From positions 4,382,159-4,446,158 of the forward strand of contig CM030935.1 of assembly GCA_018136815.1 (NCBI GenBank): a stretch of 64,000 bases of DNA. The letters are read 5' to 3'. Under the pieces are notes generated by a model. That model was not told the origin of the DNA, ran no database searches, and saw only the letters and a list, made by a program, of their open reading frames with translations. Shown one piece after another: positions 1-10,141 of this stretch (position 1 is its first letter; each line of letters begins with the position of its first letter). The translations under genes were made by a program, and so were the position numbers. The stretch is from Isochrysis galbana. Lineage: Eukaryota; Haptophyta; Isochrysidales; Isochrysidaceae.

Positions 1-651
1 ATCACGTTTTCGACGTTCTTGACGCTGACGATCCGCGCGTTCTTGACGCTGACGATCCGCGCGTTCGTGACGCTGACGATCCGCGCGTTCGTGACGCTGA
101 CGATCCGTGCGTTCGTGGCGCTGACGATCCGCGCGTTCGTGACGCTCACGATCAGCCCTTTCTTGACGCTCACGATCAGCCCTTTCTTGACGCTGACGAT
201 GGTCTCGGTCAAAACAACGTCGTTTATCCCGATGTTCTTGGTCCAGATGTCGTTGCTCTTCATCGCGTTGGTTGTACAATGGCGTTGTATTGCGCGTCTC
301 AGAAAGGATCCACTGGATCTCTCTGTTCATATTGAGCTTGGGTCCATATGGACCAAGTCGTGCATGAGTGTCACGCCAGCGCGCCACTTGCTGTAAATTG
401 TCAAGGTAGTTGGCATGCTTGTACTTCTTGAGAAACACCAAAAGCAGATGGTCTCGTTTCGAAGTAGAGGGTGGGTAGAATTCGATTCTTTGATCTGGTG
501 TCCCTTTGATCAGCCAGGAGTCTACTGTCGTAGAGTAGGGCTCACCCTGAACACGCATATGAAGGGTGGCCTCATAGTGTGCGACGATGAATTTCCTGAG
601 GAGCAGCAGAACATTCAATGAGAGGTAGACCACATGCAGCGGGCCCCTCAT
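1..651 (-). CDS. Unrecognised protein with an arginine-rich 8-residue repeat tail, C-terminus beyond window
   Basis: The minus strand is open from an ATG at 651 to the window edge (217 codons); an in-frame stop lies about 22 bp upstream of that ATG. The first ~130 residues look like a normal globular sequence, for example VDSWLIKGTPDQRIEFYPP and NYLDNLQQVARWRDTH. The visible C-terminal part is about seven copies of an eight-residue unit of the type DRQRHERA, coded by a 24-bp tandem repeat. I do not recognise the family. Base composition is nearer 50% GC than the GC-rich genes elsewhere, as in the next gene, with which it is divergently arranged. The opposite-strand ORF is a hydrophobic shadow of the repeat. 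A protein of a mobile or virus-like element is possible but no hallmark gene is visible. Confidence 0.5.
   Translation of the reverse strand, partial: MRGPLHVVYLSLNVLLLLRKFIVAHYEATLHMRVQGEPYSTTVDSWLIKGTPDQRIEFYPPSTSKRDHLLLVFLKKYKHANYLDNLQQVARWRDTHARLGPYGPKLNMNREIQWILSETRNTTPLYNQRDEEQRHLDQEHRDKRRCFDRDHRQRQERADRERQERADRERHERADRQRHERTDRQRHERADRQRHERADRQRQERADRQRQERRKRD
9..203 (-). repeat. 24-bp tandem repeat, about eight copies
   Basis: Eight near-identical 24-bp units (plus-strand core GACGCTGACGATCCGCGCG) keep the minus-strand reading frame open and encode DRQRHERA-like units. The last copies change to a variant ending in CAGCCCT, giving a RERQERAD variant. The unit is a multiple of three, so copy-number change would not break the frame. 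Confidence 0.85.
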
Positions 652-887
652 ACAGGATTCTGAGGGAAGCGCTCATAGACCCAACAGTTTGTAATGAATG
701 GCAATCCCCATATCAGCAGCGGTACGACCACTTGGAAAGCACAAAGAACAACTTGGTCCACCAAAGACAGACGGGAAAAAGAAAGGGGCCCGCTCCCAAG
801 CCACCAATCCAGCCCCCCGACCCGGCGAGGTGTATGAGAGGGACTGGCGGAAAGATCGGAGGCGTATGGGAGGAGAGCGGACAGTGA

Positions 888-3056
888 ATGCGATTGTACG
901 AGGGGAAACTGGTGAGGGGGGAGATCAACAGACTGCCAGTGATGACGGGGCATGGGGGGCACAACGCACTCAATATCCATGCCTTCTCTTTCGCGAGGCT
1001 GGGAACCGGTGTGAGGATGTCACTCGAGACTTGGGAGATGTCGAGAGGCTTGGGAGGGAGGTCGAGAGGCTTGGGAGGGAGGTCGAGAGGCTTGGGAGGA
1101 AGTCGAGAGGTCTGGGAGGAGGGGTCCGGAAGGCCGGGCGTACGCCTTCGAGAGCGGGACCTTCTGTCAAGTGCCCGGACGTCCATGCGACCAAGAGGTG
1201 ATCGGATGCTGTCACATTGGAGCGCAGGACCACTTCACCGTCACGACTCCACTCCCCCGATGCGTGGCGCACGTCGTAGCCTAGGACCGTCGGCCACGAG
1301 CTGGGTGTCACCTCGGCCCTGGAATGAGCTGATCGACGAGCATGTGCGGGATATGGTCGTCATTAAGGGTGGTGGAGTGGAAGTCAACTATGTCTTGATG
1401 GAGAAGTCTATACAGGCAGCGACCAACTTGCTACTGCAGACGTGCTCGTACCGGACCGCCATGACCTACGTGTTCCGAGTCTTTACTGAATGGAACACAC
1501 CACACTTTTCAGAGGAGCAACGGTCGAAAGTCAGAGATTATATGAACGAGGCATTGGACGAGTACATCACGAAACTCAAAGAGGATACCGAATCATTCTC
1601 ACCGCGTACAACTTTACACTTGTATCACGTGAACAATACATGTCCACTCACCCCCCCGAATCCACCACCGCCGGCTAATATGACAGAGCACCTTTTGCGT
1701 CGTCCCTTAGCCGTAACGAATACGCCCTCCACAAATCATCCCCCAACCGTAAGTCATCCACCAACGCCAATCGCATCCTTAGCCTCACCACCACCCCTGA
1801 CTACGCCCTTGAGCGAACTCGTAGCACTGAAGGATGATCTCAACCGCGAAAATTCCAAGTCCTTGCTCTTATTGCTCTGTGTGCTCTTCTTGGGCCTCGT
1901 CCTCGGTGGGTACTCTGTGAGCACAGGCGATGCCGAACGCGATCAAGAGGTAAAAGATGCCATCGCAAAGGACCCTGTACTGGGGAACATCAAAATAGAA
2001 CCTAAAACAACGAACGATACCGATACCATACTAAAGGTCATCGAAGATAGTATTGCCAGTAACCTCCCGGACCTTGTCGATCACCTCCTCAGCTACAATC
2101 ACGTAGGCAACTTACCCCAACCTGCAGAACCTCAGCTTATGACACAGATTAAGAACATTGAGAACGTGCAGCTTGCACAGGCGGTGATCAAGCCTAACCC
2201 TAACCCACAGCAACAACCTATCAGGCAGCAGCAATGGCAGCGGGTGAAGGAGTCCATCATGAAAGAACACAAGCTTGATAAACTGAAGAAGTCCATTGAG
2301 AACATCAAGGCTAGGAGAGTTGTCAAAGAATGTGTCACGAATGCGATCGAGAATGTCATCAAACAGGCCGAGGGCGTTGTGGACGATCGACTTGAGAGGA
2401 TGAAACAGAACGTTGAAGCCAGAGCCACAGAAGCCAGAGCCACAGAAGCCAGAGCAGTCTCCACAGACGGCAGAGCAGGCAGTTCAGCACAACACGCCAG
2501 AGAGACGAAGGTCGCGCAGCCCGTGAAAATCGACGTAACCCTAGCTAAAAACCCGCTACTACTTGTTCTTAGATGTACGTCGGTGGGTGGCGTAGGTGAT
2601 GCACAAAAGTTGTATACGATCATCAACGCCTATGACGTCCAGGATCAACCAAACGTAGATGAATTGGTACAGACATTTGCTGGAATGTCTTCATTCTCTT
2701 TCGTAGACGAGGTAGATGGTGTCAACAAATTTGTACAGAAATACCGACAAGTATTGGAAGTCCTGGAGAAGATACGCATCACTAAGAGGAGCTCTAGATT
2801 CGTGCCCCGATTTCTGAAAGCTTGGGTCCCGAAACGTGCAAAACATGCACTTGCAAGATTGACCAAGACACCCATGACTGTGTCTCAAGAGCTTCATGAC
2901 GAATTTGTCTCGGAGATCAGAGAACAAGTACTGGATCCACTCGTTGAAGCTTTCCACCTCCAACACGGTCACAAGATGTATAGTAGTGTTCAGGAAATGC
3001 TTGAACACAAAGTGACACCGCCGCCACCACAGATTCAAATCATCGATCGTATCTGA
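888..3056 (+). CDS. Unrecognised single-pass membrane protein with coiled-coil C-terminal half
   Basis: Open frame of 722 codons. Residues ~45-75 are a low-complexity RGLGGRS repeat coded by a 21-bp tandem repeat, so the true start may be downstream (ATG at 1017, or the ATG of MVVIKGGGVEVNY near 1352). Residues ~155-235 look globular. A proline-rich stretch (~250-310) follows. Residues ~324-345 form one strong hydrophobic segment (SLLLLLCVLFLGLVLGGY). Beyond it lies a charged, mostly helical region (~350-560) with a seven-residue EARATEA repeat, and a final domain of ~150 residues ending in a PPPPQIQI tail. No known domain is recognised. Composition is near 50% GC, unlike most genes here but like the divergent ORF at 1-651; the two may belong to one inserted element. 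Confidence 0.5.
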   Translation: MRLYEGKLVRGEINRLPVMTGHGGHNALNIHAFSFARLGTGVRMSLETWEMSRGLGGRSRGLGGRSRGLGGSREVWEEGSGRPGVRLRERDLLSSARTSMRPRGDRMLSHWSAGPLHRHDSTPPMRGARRSLGPSATSWVSPRPWNELIDEHVRDMVVIKGGGVEVNYVLMEKSIQAATNLLLQTCSYRTAMTYVFRVFTEWNTPHFSEEQRSKVRDYMNEALDEYITKLKEDTESFSPRTTLHLYHVNNTCPLTPPNPPPPANMTEHLLRRPLAVTNTPSTNHPPTVSHPPTPIASLASPPPLTTPLSELVALKDDLNRENSKSLLLLLCVLFLGLVLGGYSVSTGDAERDQEVKDAIAKDPVLGNIKIEPKTTNDTDTILKVIEDSIASNLPDLVDHLLSYNHVGNLPQPAEPQLMTQIKNIENVQLAQAVIKPNPNPQQQPIRQQQWQRVKESIMKEHKLDKLKKSIENIKARRVVKECVTNAIENVIKQAEGVVDDRLERMKQNVEARATEARATEARAVSTDGRAGSSAQHARETKVAQPVKIDVTLAKNPLLLVLRCTSVGGVGDAQKLYTIINAYDVQDQPNVDELVQTFAGMSSFSFVDEVDGVNKFVQKYRQVLEVLEKIRITKRSSRFVPRFLKAWVPKRAKHALARLTKTPMTVSQELHDEFVSEIREQVLDPLVEAFHLQHGHKMYSSVQEMLEHKVTPPPPQIQIIDRI
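1040..1120 (+). repeat. 21-bp tandem repeat inside the 888-3056 ORF
   Basis: Three to four copies of a unit of type GTCGAGAGGCTTGGGAGGGA in direct tandem, in frame, coding RGLGGRS. The last copy is shortened and degenerate. Confidence 0.8.
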
Positions 3057-3454
3057 AACCCGAGTAGTATGGCTCGTCTTCCATGGAGACACACCTTTTG
3101 GCGCACATGCCTTGGTCGAAGACGTTATTGCACAGTGTATCGGGTGTGATGACGCTGCAGCCTAGCCTCGATTGGTTGGCCTTCTCCATGAGAGGACCTG
3201 CCGCACATCCAGTTCCTTTGATTTTTTTTTTACCCTCAAGGTCGTCCAGAAAGGTTCATTTCCTTGTGCTCTTGGGAGGTGGTGCGCTTGGCGTGCGCTT
3301 CCCCACCTGCTGCATCCGCAGCGCTCGATGGAGTCGAGGAAGGCGAGGAGTGCACGCGATGGCATCGGAGTCTGCAGAATCAAGAAAGAAGGGAACCCAA
3401 AGACATGGTACATCGGCACTTCAGGACACTTGCCGCAATCTTTGTGATTAGAGC
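3057..3454. other. Spacer without a convincing gene
   Basis: Short overlapping ORFs on both strands show no recognisable domain or consistent coding character. The stretch separates the AT-richer block from the minisatellite. Confidence 0.4.
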
Positions 3455-4565
3455 CACAACTCCCCATCCAACCCCACTCAAGCTCCAACCCCACCAAGAC
3501 CAACACCTTCGCCCCAGCCGAAGCTTCCAACCACCCAACCCAACCCCACCACCCAAGCCACCCGAGCTCTCCAACCCCTCCATCCTCGGTGCCACAAAGC
3601 AGCCGAGTCCATTGAACCATGTTGTGCACTCTCTCCCCTTTCCCCTTGAAATCCAGCCAGAAAGCATTCGCATGGACGCTAGTTCATCACTATCAGTGTC
3701 CGTGTCAGGCCCAAGTGCTGCGGGTGTCTGGATGGAGGAAAGTGCGCTTTTAGAGTGGTTTTGTGTCCGCGTAGCGTCTTCGTACATAACGTTAACCTCC
3801 GACTCCCAAAAGCTCATCCGACCAACACCCAACCCCACCCAAGCTCCAACTCCACCACTCAAGCTCCGACTCCCAAAAGCTCATCCGACCAACACCCAAC
3901 CCCACCCAAGCTCCAACTCCACCACTCAAGCTCCGACTCCCAAAAGCTACAACTCATCCACCTTCGCCCCAGCTCCAACCCAAGCTTCTAACCCCACCCA
4001 AGCTGCGACTCCCAAAAGCTCCAACCCTCCGACCCCCAGCCACCAGCCCAAACTCCACTCAAGCTCCAACTCCACTCAAGCTCCAACCCCACTCAAGCTC
4101 CACCCAAGCTCCCAAAAGCTCCAAACCCTCCGACCCCCAGCCACCAGCCCAAACTCCACTCAAGCTCCAACCCCACTCAAGCTCCGACGCTCCAACCTCC
4201 GACCAACACCTTCGCCCCAGCCACACCACCCGAGCTCCGAGCTCCAACCCCATCCGAGCTCCAACCCCACCCAAGCTCCGACTCCCAAAAGCTCCAACTC
4301 CCTCCTCCCTCCTACCAACACCTTCGCCCCAGCCAAGCACCCAATCTCCAACCCAATCTCCAAGCTCCGACTCCCAAAAGCTCCCTCCGACCAACACCTT
4401 CACCCCAGCCAAGCTTCCGAGCCCCACCCAAGCTCCAACCCAAGCTCGACCCAACCAAGCTCCGACTCCCAAAAGCTCCTCCGACCAACTCCACCCAACC
4501 CCACCCAAGTTCCGACTCCCAAAAGCTCCAACCCTCCGACCAACACCTTCGCCCCAGCCACCAAG
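3455..4565 (+). repeat. C-rich arm of a strand-switching 17-bp minisatellite
   Basis: Dominated by a 17-bp unit CCCCACCCAAGCTCCAA and the variant GACTCCCAAAAGCTCC, with a higher-order interruption reading CCGACCAACACCTTCGCC. A stretch of unique-looking sequence at ~3590-3800 interrupts the array. Long open frames here on both strands (Pro/Ser/Thr-rich on plus) are a by-product of the repeat lacking stops. The unit is the reverse complement of the unit of the next feature. Confidence 0.9.
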
Positions 4566-5322
4566 GAGCTTGGGTGGGGTTGGGTTCGAGCTTGGGTGGG
4601 GGTTCGAGCTTGGGTGCGAGCTTGGAGCTTGGGTGCGAGCTTGGGTGGGGGTGAGATTGGAGTTTGGGTGGGGTTGGAGTTTGAGTGGGTTGGATCTTGG
4701 GTGGGGTTGGAGTTTGAGTGGGGTTGGAGCTTGGGTGGGGTTGGAGCTTGGGTGGGGAGCTTGGGTGGTGGATTGGAGCTTGGGTGGGGTTGGAGCTTGG
4801 AGCTTGGGTGCGGGGGTGGTGGATTGGAGCTTGGGTGGGGTTGGGGTTGGAGCTTGGGTTGGGTGGGGTTGGGTGGGAGCTTGGGTGGGGTTGGAGCTTG
4901 GGTGGGGTTGGAGCTTGGGTGGGGTTCGAGCTTGGGTGCGGGAGCTTGGGGTTGGAGCTTGGGTGGGGTTGGAGCTTGGGTGGGGTTGAGGTGGGAGATT
5001 GGGTGGGGTTGGAGCTTGGAGCTTGGAGTTTCGGTGGGGGTTGGAGCTTGGGGTTGGAGCTTGGGTGCGAGCTTGGAGCTTGGGTGGGGAGCTTGGGTGG
5101 GAGCTTGGGTGGGGTTGGAGTTTGGGTGAGATTGGAGTTTGGGTGGGGTTGGAGTTTGGGTGGGGTTGGAGCTTTGAGTGGGGTTGGAGCTTGGGTGGGG
5201 TTGGAGCTTGGGTGGGGTTGGAGCTTGGGTGGTGGGGTTGGAGCTTGGGTGGGGTTGGAGCTTGGGGGGAGCTTGGGTGGGGAGCTTGGGTGGAAGCTTG
5301 GGTGGGGTTGGAGCTTGGGTGC
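4566..5322 (+). repeat. G-rich arm of the strand-switching 17-bp minisatellite
   Basis: Tandem 17-bp units TTGGAGCTTGGGTGGGG, the exact reverse complement of the C-rich unit on the left. The polarity flips abruptly near 4560-4570, so the ~1.9-kb locus is a giant imperfect inverted repeat. Runs of GGG, GGGG and GG make the plus strand a candidate for G-quadruplex formation. Three units equal 51 bp, so translation gives a 17-residue Trp/Gly/Leu repeat that is probably not a real protein. Confidence 0.9.
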
Positions 5323-6343
5323 CTTGGAAAATCTCCACAATCTCGAGCTCGGTGCAAACAACATTGCACCCGAGGGGATGAAGGCATTCGCAGAGGCCAC
5401 ACCCAAGGGGGCCTTGAAGAATCTCACCAAACTCAACATCTTTGACAGCCATCTCGGCGATGAGGGGATGAAGGTGTTTGCAGAGGCCATATCCAAGGGG
5501 GCACTCGAGAATCTAACCAATCTCGATCTCATGCGTAACGAATTTGATGACGAAGGAATGGAAGCGCTCTCCGAGGCTCTTTCCACAGGGGCCTTGAACA
5601 AGCTCGAAACTCTAGATCTCGGATTCAACAAGATTGGCCCCAAGGTGATGTCGGTCTTCGCCGAGGCCCTCTCCGCGGGGGCCTTGAAGAATCTCAAGTA
5701 CCTCAATCTCTACTACAACAATATCGGCGATGAGGGGACGGAGGCATTTGCAAAGGCCATCGGAGACCTCAACAATCTCCAACACCTCGATCTCTCCTTC
5801 AACAACATCGGCGACGAGGGGATGAAGGCATTGGCAAAGGTCACATCCATCGGCACCTTGAAACATCTCGACCTCTCCTACAACAGAATCGGGGATCAGG
5901 GCATGAAGGCATTCGCTCAGGAGCTAGCCAAGGGGGGCTTCAACAATCTCCAAACTCTCGAGTTGTGCAGAAACAACATTGGCCCTGAGGGAATGAAGGC
6001 ATTTGCCGAGGCGATCTCACGGGAGCCCTTGCACAATCTCAAACATCTAGGTCTCGGTAAAAACAACATTGGCCCTCAAGGGATGGAAGCATTTGCAGAG
6101 GCCTCATGCAAGGGGGCCTTCAAAAATCTCGAAATGCTCGATCTCAACCTCAACCAATTTGGCGACAAGGGAATAAAGCCATTATCCGTGGCTCTTTCCG
6201 TGGGATCGTTGAACAAACTCAAACACTTGGATCTCAGTTGCAATGGCGTTGGCGAGGAGGGAAGCAAGGCACTCTCAGAGGCTCTATCCATTCGACGACA
6301 TGCGGCGACAAGACGCCTTCCTCCAGACACCCGCAGCCTCTAG
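5318..6343 (+). CDS. Leucine-rich-repeat (ribonuclease-inhibitor type) ORF, 5' end lost in minisatellite
   Basis: Eleven tandem 28-30-residue LRRs with the RI/NOD pattern LxxLxLxxNxIGDEGMKAFAEA, for example LDLSFNNIGDEGMKALAK. This family forms a horseshoe used for protein binding; no effector, NACHT or kinase domain is visible. The frame continues upstream into the G-rich minisatellite without a stop. The first repeat (GALENLHNLELGANN) begins at the very edge of the array, and no start codon lies between the array and the first repeats. The last repeat breaks into a basic tail ending at 6343, which looks like read-through into unrelated sequence. It may be a truncated gene, or an exon whose intron the array has invaded. 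Confidence 0.75.
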   Translation, partial: GALENLHNLELGANNIAPEGMKAFAEATPKGALKNLTKLNIFDSHLGDEGMKVFAEAISKGALENLTNLDLMRNEFDDEGMEALSEALSTGALNKLETLDLGFNKIGPKVMSVFAEALSAGALKNLKYLNLYYNNIGDEGTEAFAKAIGDLNNLQHLDLSFNNIGDEGMKALAKVTSIGTLKHLDLSYNRIGDQGMKAFAQELAKGGFNNLQTLELCRNNIGPEGMKAFAEAISREPLHNLKHLGLGKNNIGPQGMEAFAEASCKGAFKNLEMLDLNLNQFGDKGIKPLSVALSVGSLNKLKHLDLSCNGVGEEGSKALSEALSIRRHAATRRLPPDTRSL

Positions 6344-6526
6344 GTGATTCGTGGCGGGCTGTTAATGGGTTGTGGATCGCAGGACAAGCGCCCCCACGTG
6401 CCATAACAAAAAGGCAAGTCGGCGATGTATCTACAATATGACTTTCTATACCAAGCACTGTACAATGACACAAGAACGGATCCCATTGTTCCAAACTTTC
6501 AAGGCCCCCTCCACCTAGAGTCAAAC

Positions 6527-6530
<4 letters not shown>

Positions 6531-6587
<57 letters not shown>
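6531..6587 (+). repeat. (CA)n microsatellite
   Basis: About 28 uninterrupted CA dinucleotides, 18 bp from the 3' end of the LINE remnant that follows on the minus strand. Confidence 0.97.
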
Positions 6588-6589
<2 letters not shown>

Positions 6590-6604
6590 GAGAGCACGAT
6601 ACTC

Positions 6605-7753
6605 TCACGAGCCGCGCGCGCGCTTGGAGGACCTCACAAACTGCTGGATGTGAGAAGGCACCCTACCAGAAAGGGCCACTCCTCCGGTGGCGGATATTTC
6701 TCCTAGGTAGTCCGTGTCCGCATGTAGCCATATATTGTTGAGTTTGCTGATGTAGCGATCGTCCTCAGAGACCTTAATCTGTTCGTGTGTCGGGGTCTCC
6801 GTCGACCGGGGGTGGGCGTCTACTCCGTTTTCGTCTACGTCCGTTGTTTCCGAAGTCGGGCGTTCTCTCGATCGTCCGAGTACACTTATAGCGTGGCTGA
6901 CTATCGCGTCCCAGGTGTTTAAAAACTCTTTCTTCGGGATGGTCCGACCTTCGTGCACGAACGTTTCGGGTAGGTGCTCGACATACGCCGAGCATTCTTC
7001 CTTGCTGTATGGCGTCGTAAGGGCGTCATCCTTGAATACGTTGTGGATTACATTGGTGTGTAAGGATTCCCACAGACGTGCCCAAGGGGCTCGTATCGCC
7101 GGAGGGGGAATGTGCGGGTTGTGCCATATGGGCTGCGACAGTGCGCCTTCCCTCGTGAGGAAGGACGGCCTTATGTCTAGCTCTCTGAAGTTTGCAATGG
7201 CTTCCCTCCAAAAGATCGGGAGCGCGGGGTTTCCTTTAATGCTGCCTGTCAAAATTTTGATCGGGATCGTGGAGAGGACAGCACCCCTGCCCAGTCCGGT
7301 CCGGCAAAACCAGGCGTCCAGTCCGTGTTTCCATATTGCCTTCCTAGCATTAAGATAGTTTAGTATCCATTTAGCTTGGAGGGCCTTCACATGGGACGGC
7401 CAGTGTAGGAGTCCCAACCCCAATGTTCTGGTCGCGCTTTTGCCGTGCGATGTGGCGTAGTGCGGGCATCTAATCCACTTGTTTCTATTGTGTGTAAACG
7501 GGCTCGACCAAAGGACCGCATCCGCCGCCTTTTGAACTCGAGTGTGAAACCACTTGGGGGCGGCTAGCGTCTGTAACCAATATCTAGGCATACCGTATAT
7601 TATGTAGTTGACTACCGTCGCTCTCCCAAAGATTGTCATGTAGTTGGTGGCCGGCGCTAGTTTCGCTACCTTTTCGTCGATTTTGTCGGCTAGTTTCGAC
7701 CAGAAGGGCTTGAGGGCCTCTGGCGCGCCCAATGGGACGCCCAAGATGGTCAT
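6605..7753 (-). mobile_element. 5'-truncated non-LTR (LINE) retrotransposon, region after the RT core
   Basis: Open frame of 382 residues. It starts in the post-catalytic part of a LINE reverse transcriptase (ILGVPLGAPEALKPFWSKL; FGRATVVNYIIYGMPRYW) and runs through the RT-to-C-terminus connection. The same family recurs at 30618-31560, where NARRAIWKHALDAWFCRTG matches NARKAIWKHGLDAWFCRTG here. The catalytic YxDD region lies 5' of the break and is absent; 5' truncation is typical of LINE insertion. The frame is intact over its whole length, so this copy looks younger than the plus-strand one. Confidence 0.85.
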
Positions 7754-7785
7754 GGGGAGAGGCCAGTGAATAGTGATGGTGCATC

Positions 7786-9206
7786 AGTACTGATATCAGT
7801 TTTTTACATCAATCAGTATCAATTCACGCGCGCTTTCAGAACGCCTTGATCTTTGTCTTGATCGCCGCGCGCGTGTCGAGGCAGCCCTCATTCTTCGTTC
7901 GTCGTTCGTCGGTCTTCATTCATTCTTTCTCTCGATTTGCGCGCTCCCATCCCTTTCTTTCGTTTCCGTTGCTCCATTTCGATTTCGAGTTTCGAGTTCG
8001 AGAGAATCATCCACGACGGTGTAATACGGACGGAGGTTGGAGATATGTATGGACTTCATCTTTGACTCGACGGTTTTCGAGGTCGCGGAGGCGATAGCGC
8101 GTGGCCGAGATTGCTTCCTCTACTCGGTAGGGACCGGAGTAGAGGTATTGAAGTTTGTTAGCGTGGCCGGGGATTCGCTTGCACACACGATCACCAGGCT
8201 TGAAGACGATATCGAGGCGAGATTTTTGGGCGGCCGAGCGCATGGATTCGCGCTGCGAATCCTGAGTGGCTTCGAGGGCACAACGCCACGATTCGAGGAG
8301 CTTCTTGTTGAGCTCGGTAGCGTACGCGACGGCGTTCGACGGCGAGCGCGACGGTAGCGTATCGGACACTGGCGTTGGGTCAGCCAGCTGTCCGAACAAA
8401 ACAGCGGCCTGCATCCTCGACGATTTCGATGGAATGGACACCGGGAACAGGGTTGACGCGTGATACGGGGCAAGAGGGCATCGGCCCGAATGTGAAACCC
8501 CTCGCCGCCGGAGTTGACGACGAGGACGAAGGTATACTTTGGGACGGCGGCCTTGGGATCGTGGCCATCACCGAGTGGCTCGGCGTTGTCTTGTACTCGG
8601 ATTTGTTAGCGGGCTTAGTTAGGCGTGGATCGGGGATCAGTCATCCGTTCAACAGGGCTCGGACTCGGAAACTCGGACGAAAGGGGAACGGAGGCGTGCG
8701 TTCCCTTGGGGTGACTGGCCAAGGGCGGCGTGGGATGGAACGGTGGGTCGGACTAAGGTGGGGCGGCGGGCGGCGGTCGCCGAAGGGTTCGGCGCCGGCT
8801 TGTACGTGGACTCGGTACTCGGTGGCTCGGATAACGGGGCTCGTGTTTGGACAGAACAGGTAGCAGCGTTCGCGGGCTGGCTCGCGCTGAATTTCGGAAG
8901 GAAGGGGGCCGAAGGTGAACACTCCCGTCGAAGGGGTGGTCGCCGGAGACCTAGTCGGCGGATGGGACTCGACAAAACAAACGGCGGACTGGGTGGTGGG
9001 GCTCGGTGAGGTAGTGAAGTTGGGCTCTTGGTTGGACTCGGGAGGGTTACGGGATTGGCAGATTCGGGGTTATCGTTCGTGGGTGGCTCGGAGGTAGATT
9101 CGGGACAAAAGGGGTGGTTAGTTTTCGCCCCGTTTGGGTTAGTTTGTGTGGCTCGGTGTCCTCGAGCTTTTTGTAGCAACTTCGGCGAGGCCCACCGTGT
9201 TCCCAA
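7786..9206 (-). mobile_element. Remnant of a Ty3/gypsy-like LTR retrotransposon
   Basis: On the minus strand 8007-8441 encodes an integrase C-terminal region: a helical segment, then FKPGDRVCKRIPGHANKLQ, LYSGPYRVEEAISATRYRL and a DEVHTYLQP end. This is the usual PGDxV...GPYxV...YxL signature before the LTR. Upstream (8442-8600) the open frame shifts, so the pol ORF is broken. At 8649-9206 a Pro/Ser/Thr-rich minus-strand ORF begins with RGHRATQTNPNGAKTNH. A near-identical peptide is encoded at ~26940-26990, so this part also belongs to a repeated element. No clear LTR pair was found. Confidence 0.65.
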
Positions 9207-9506
9207 GCGAGTCCCCCCGAGTTCCCGAGTCTATACTTCGAGTCAACGAGTCAATACAAGTCAAGCACGCGCCTGAGCCACCCCCAGTCGCCTGCCACCA
9301 CCTCCCACAAGCCTCCTTCCGCACTTCCGCGCCCTCCGTGCGTCATGCGTCGTGCGTCGATCACCATGCCCGTAGTCAACCCCGAGGAAAGCTCCATGAG
9401 CTCCCCGCAAGAACCGCATTCCGCGCTAGCTGCCGGCGCGCCCTCGCAGGCAATCTCCAAGAGTGAGATGAGCCTTGCTCTGACATACTTGTGCTTACCC
9501 CTACAG

Positions 9507-9855
9507 GAGAGGGGAGAGAGAGCGCGGAGAAGGGGGTGGGCGGAGCGAGGGCTCCGCTCACCGGAAAATATGTAAGTCCCGCACCTGGTTACAGGAGGAG
9601 AAGTCGGGACTGAGGCCGCCGCCCACTCGGAGACACAGGAGGAAGGGGGGGAATGATCACCGGGGGGAGGCGCGGGCCACCGGACCATATCTAAGCCCTT
9701 CACCCCTATCCCCCTAGTAGTGCACGGGGGGAGTCGCCTTATGGCGGGGGGAGAAGGGCCGGGGGAGTGGGGGTGTAGAAAGTTTTCCCACGTGAGTAGA
9801 AAGTAGAGGGTCCACGGCCGCGTGTGCGGTGAGACTGTTAAAAGGTTTATTTATG
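9507..9855 (+). repeat. Dispersed repeat family A, copy 1
   Basis: About 350 bp nearly identical to 14984-15334, starting GAGAGGGGAGAGAGAGCGCG and running through GGGCCACCGGACCATATCTA to a GTGCGGTGAGACTGTTAAAA end. Both copies have the same orientation. A third, partial, inverted copy is at 37972-38050. No ORF is conserved, so it is probably a non-autonomous element. Confidence 0.85.
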
Positions 9856-10141
9856 TAGGGGGACTCACGGTGGCGTGAGTGGAAGGGGATAACTGTATCT
9901 TCAACGGAGGCTCAGACTCGTAATCTGGAGATTTCCCGGGGTTCGGATTGGGCGGTAACGGTTTGGACTTGCCGGCCTTAAGGGAGGACGGCGGCGGCTG
10001 GGCTTTCATGGATTTACGGAGGGAGGCTTTAGGTTCTGTAGGGAGTGGCATAGGGTAGCGGTTCAACGGTCGGAGTTGGTAGAGAGGCGGTGGCGAGGGG
10101 AGCGGGAGAGGTTTCCCGCCTACGGACGCGTGGGTTGCCAA
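9851..10141 (-). CDS. Small proline/lysine-rich ORF, uncertain
   Basis: A 96-codon minus-strand ORF starting at 10141, rich in Pro, Lys and Ser (e.g. AGKSKPLPPNPNPGKSPDYE). It ends at the edge of dispersed repeat A. No family is recognised. It could be a gag-like fragment or chance. Confidence 0.25.
   Translation of the reverse strand: MATHASVGGKPLPLPSPPPLYQLRPLNRYPMPLPTEPKASLRKSMKAQPPPSSLKAGKSKPLPPNPNPGKSPDYESEPPLKIQLSPSTHATVSPPT

Noticed and set aside
9..203. CRISPR or promoter repeat at the window start
   Set aside because: The 24-bp units are contiguous and keep a minus-strand frame open; they encode a protein repeat.
3380..5706. Large Pro/Ser/Thr- and Trp/Gly-rich ORFs on both strands of the 17-bp array
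   Set aside because: Open frames occur in nearly all frames because the unit has no stop; the product would be pure repeat translation.
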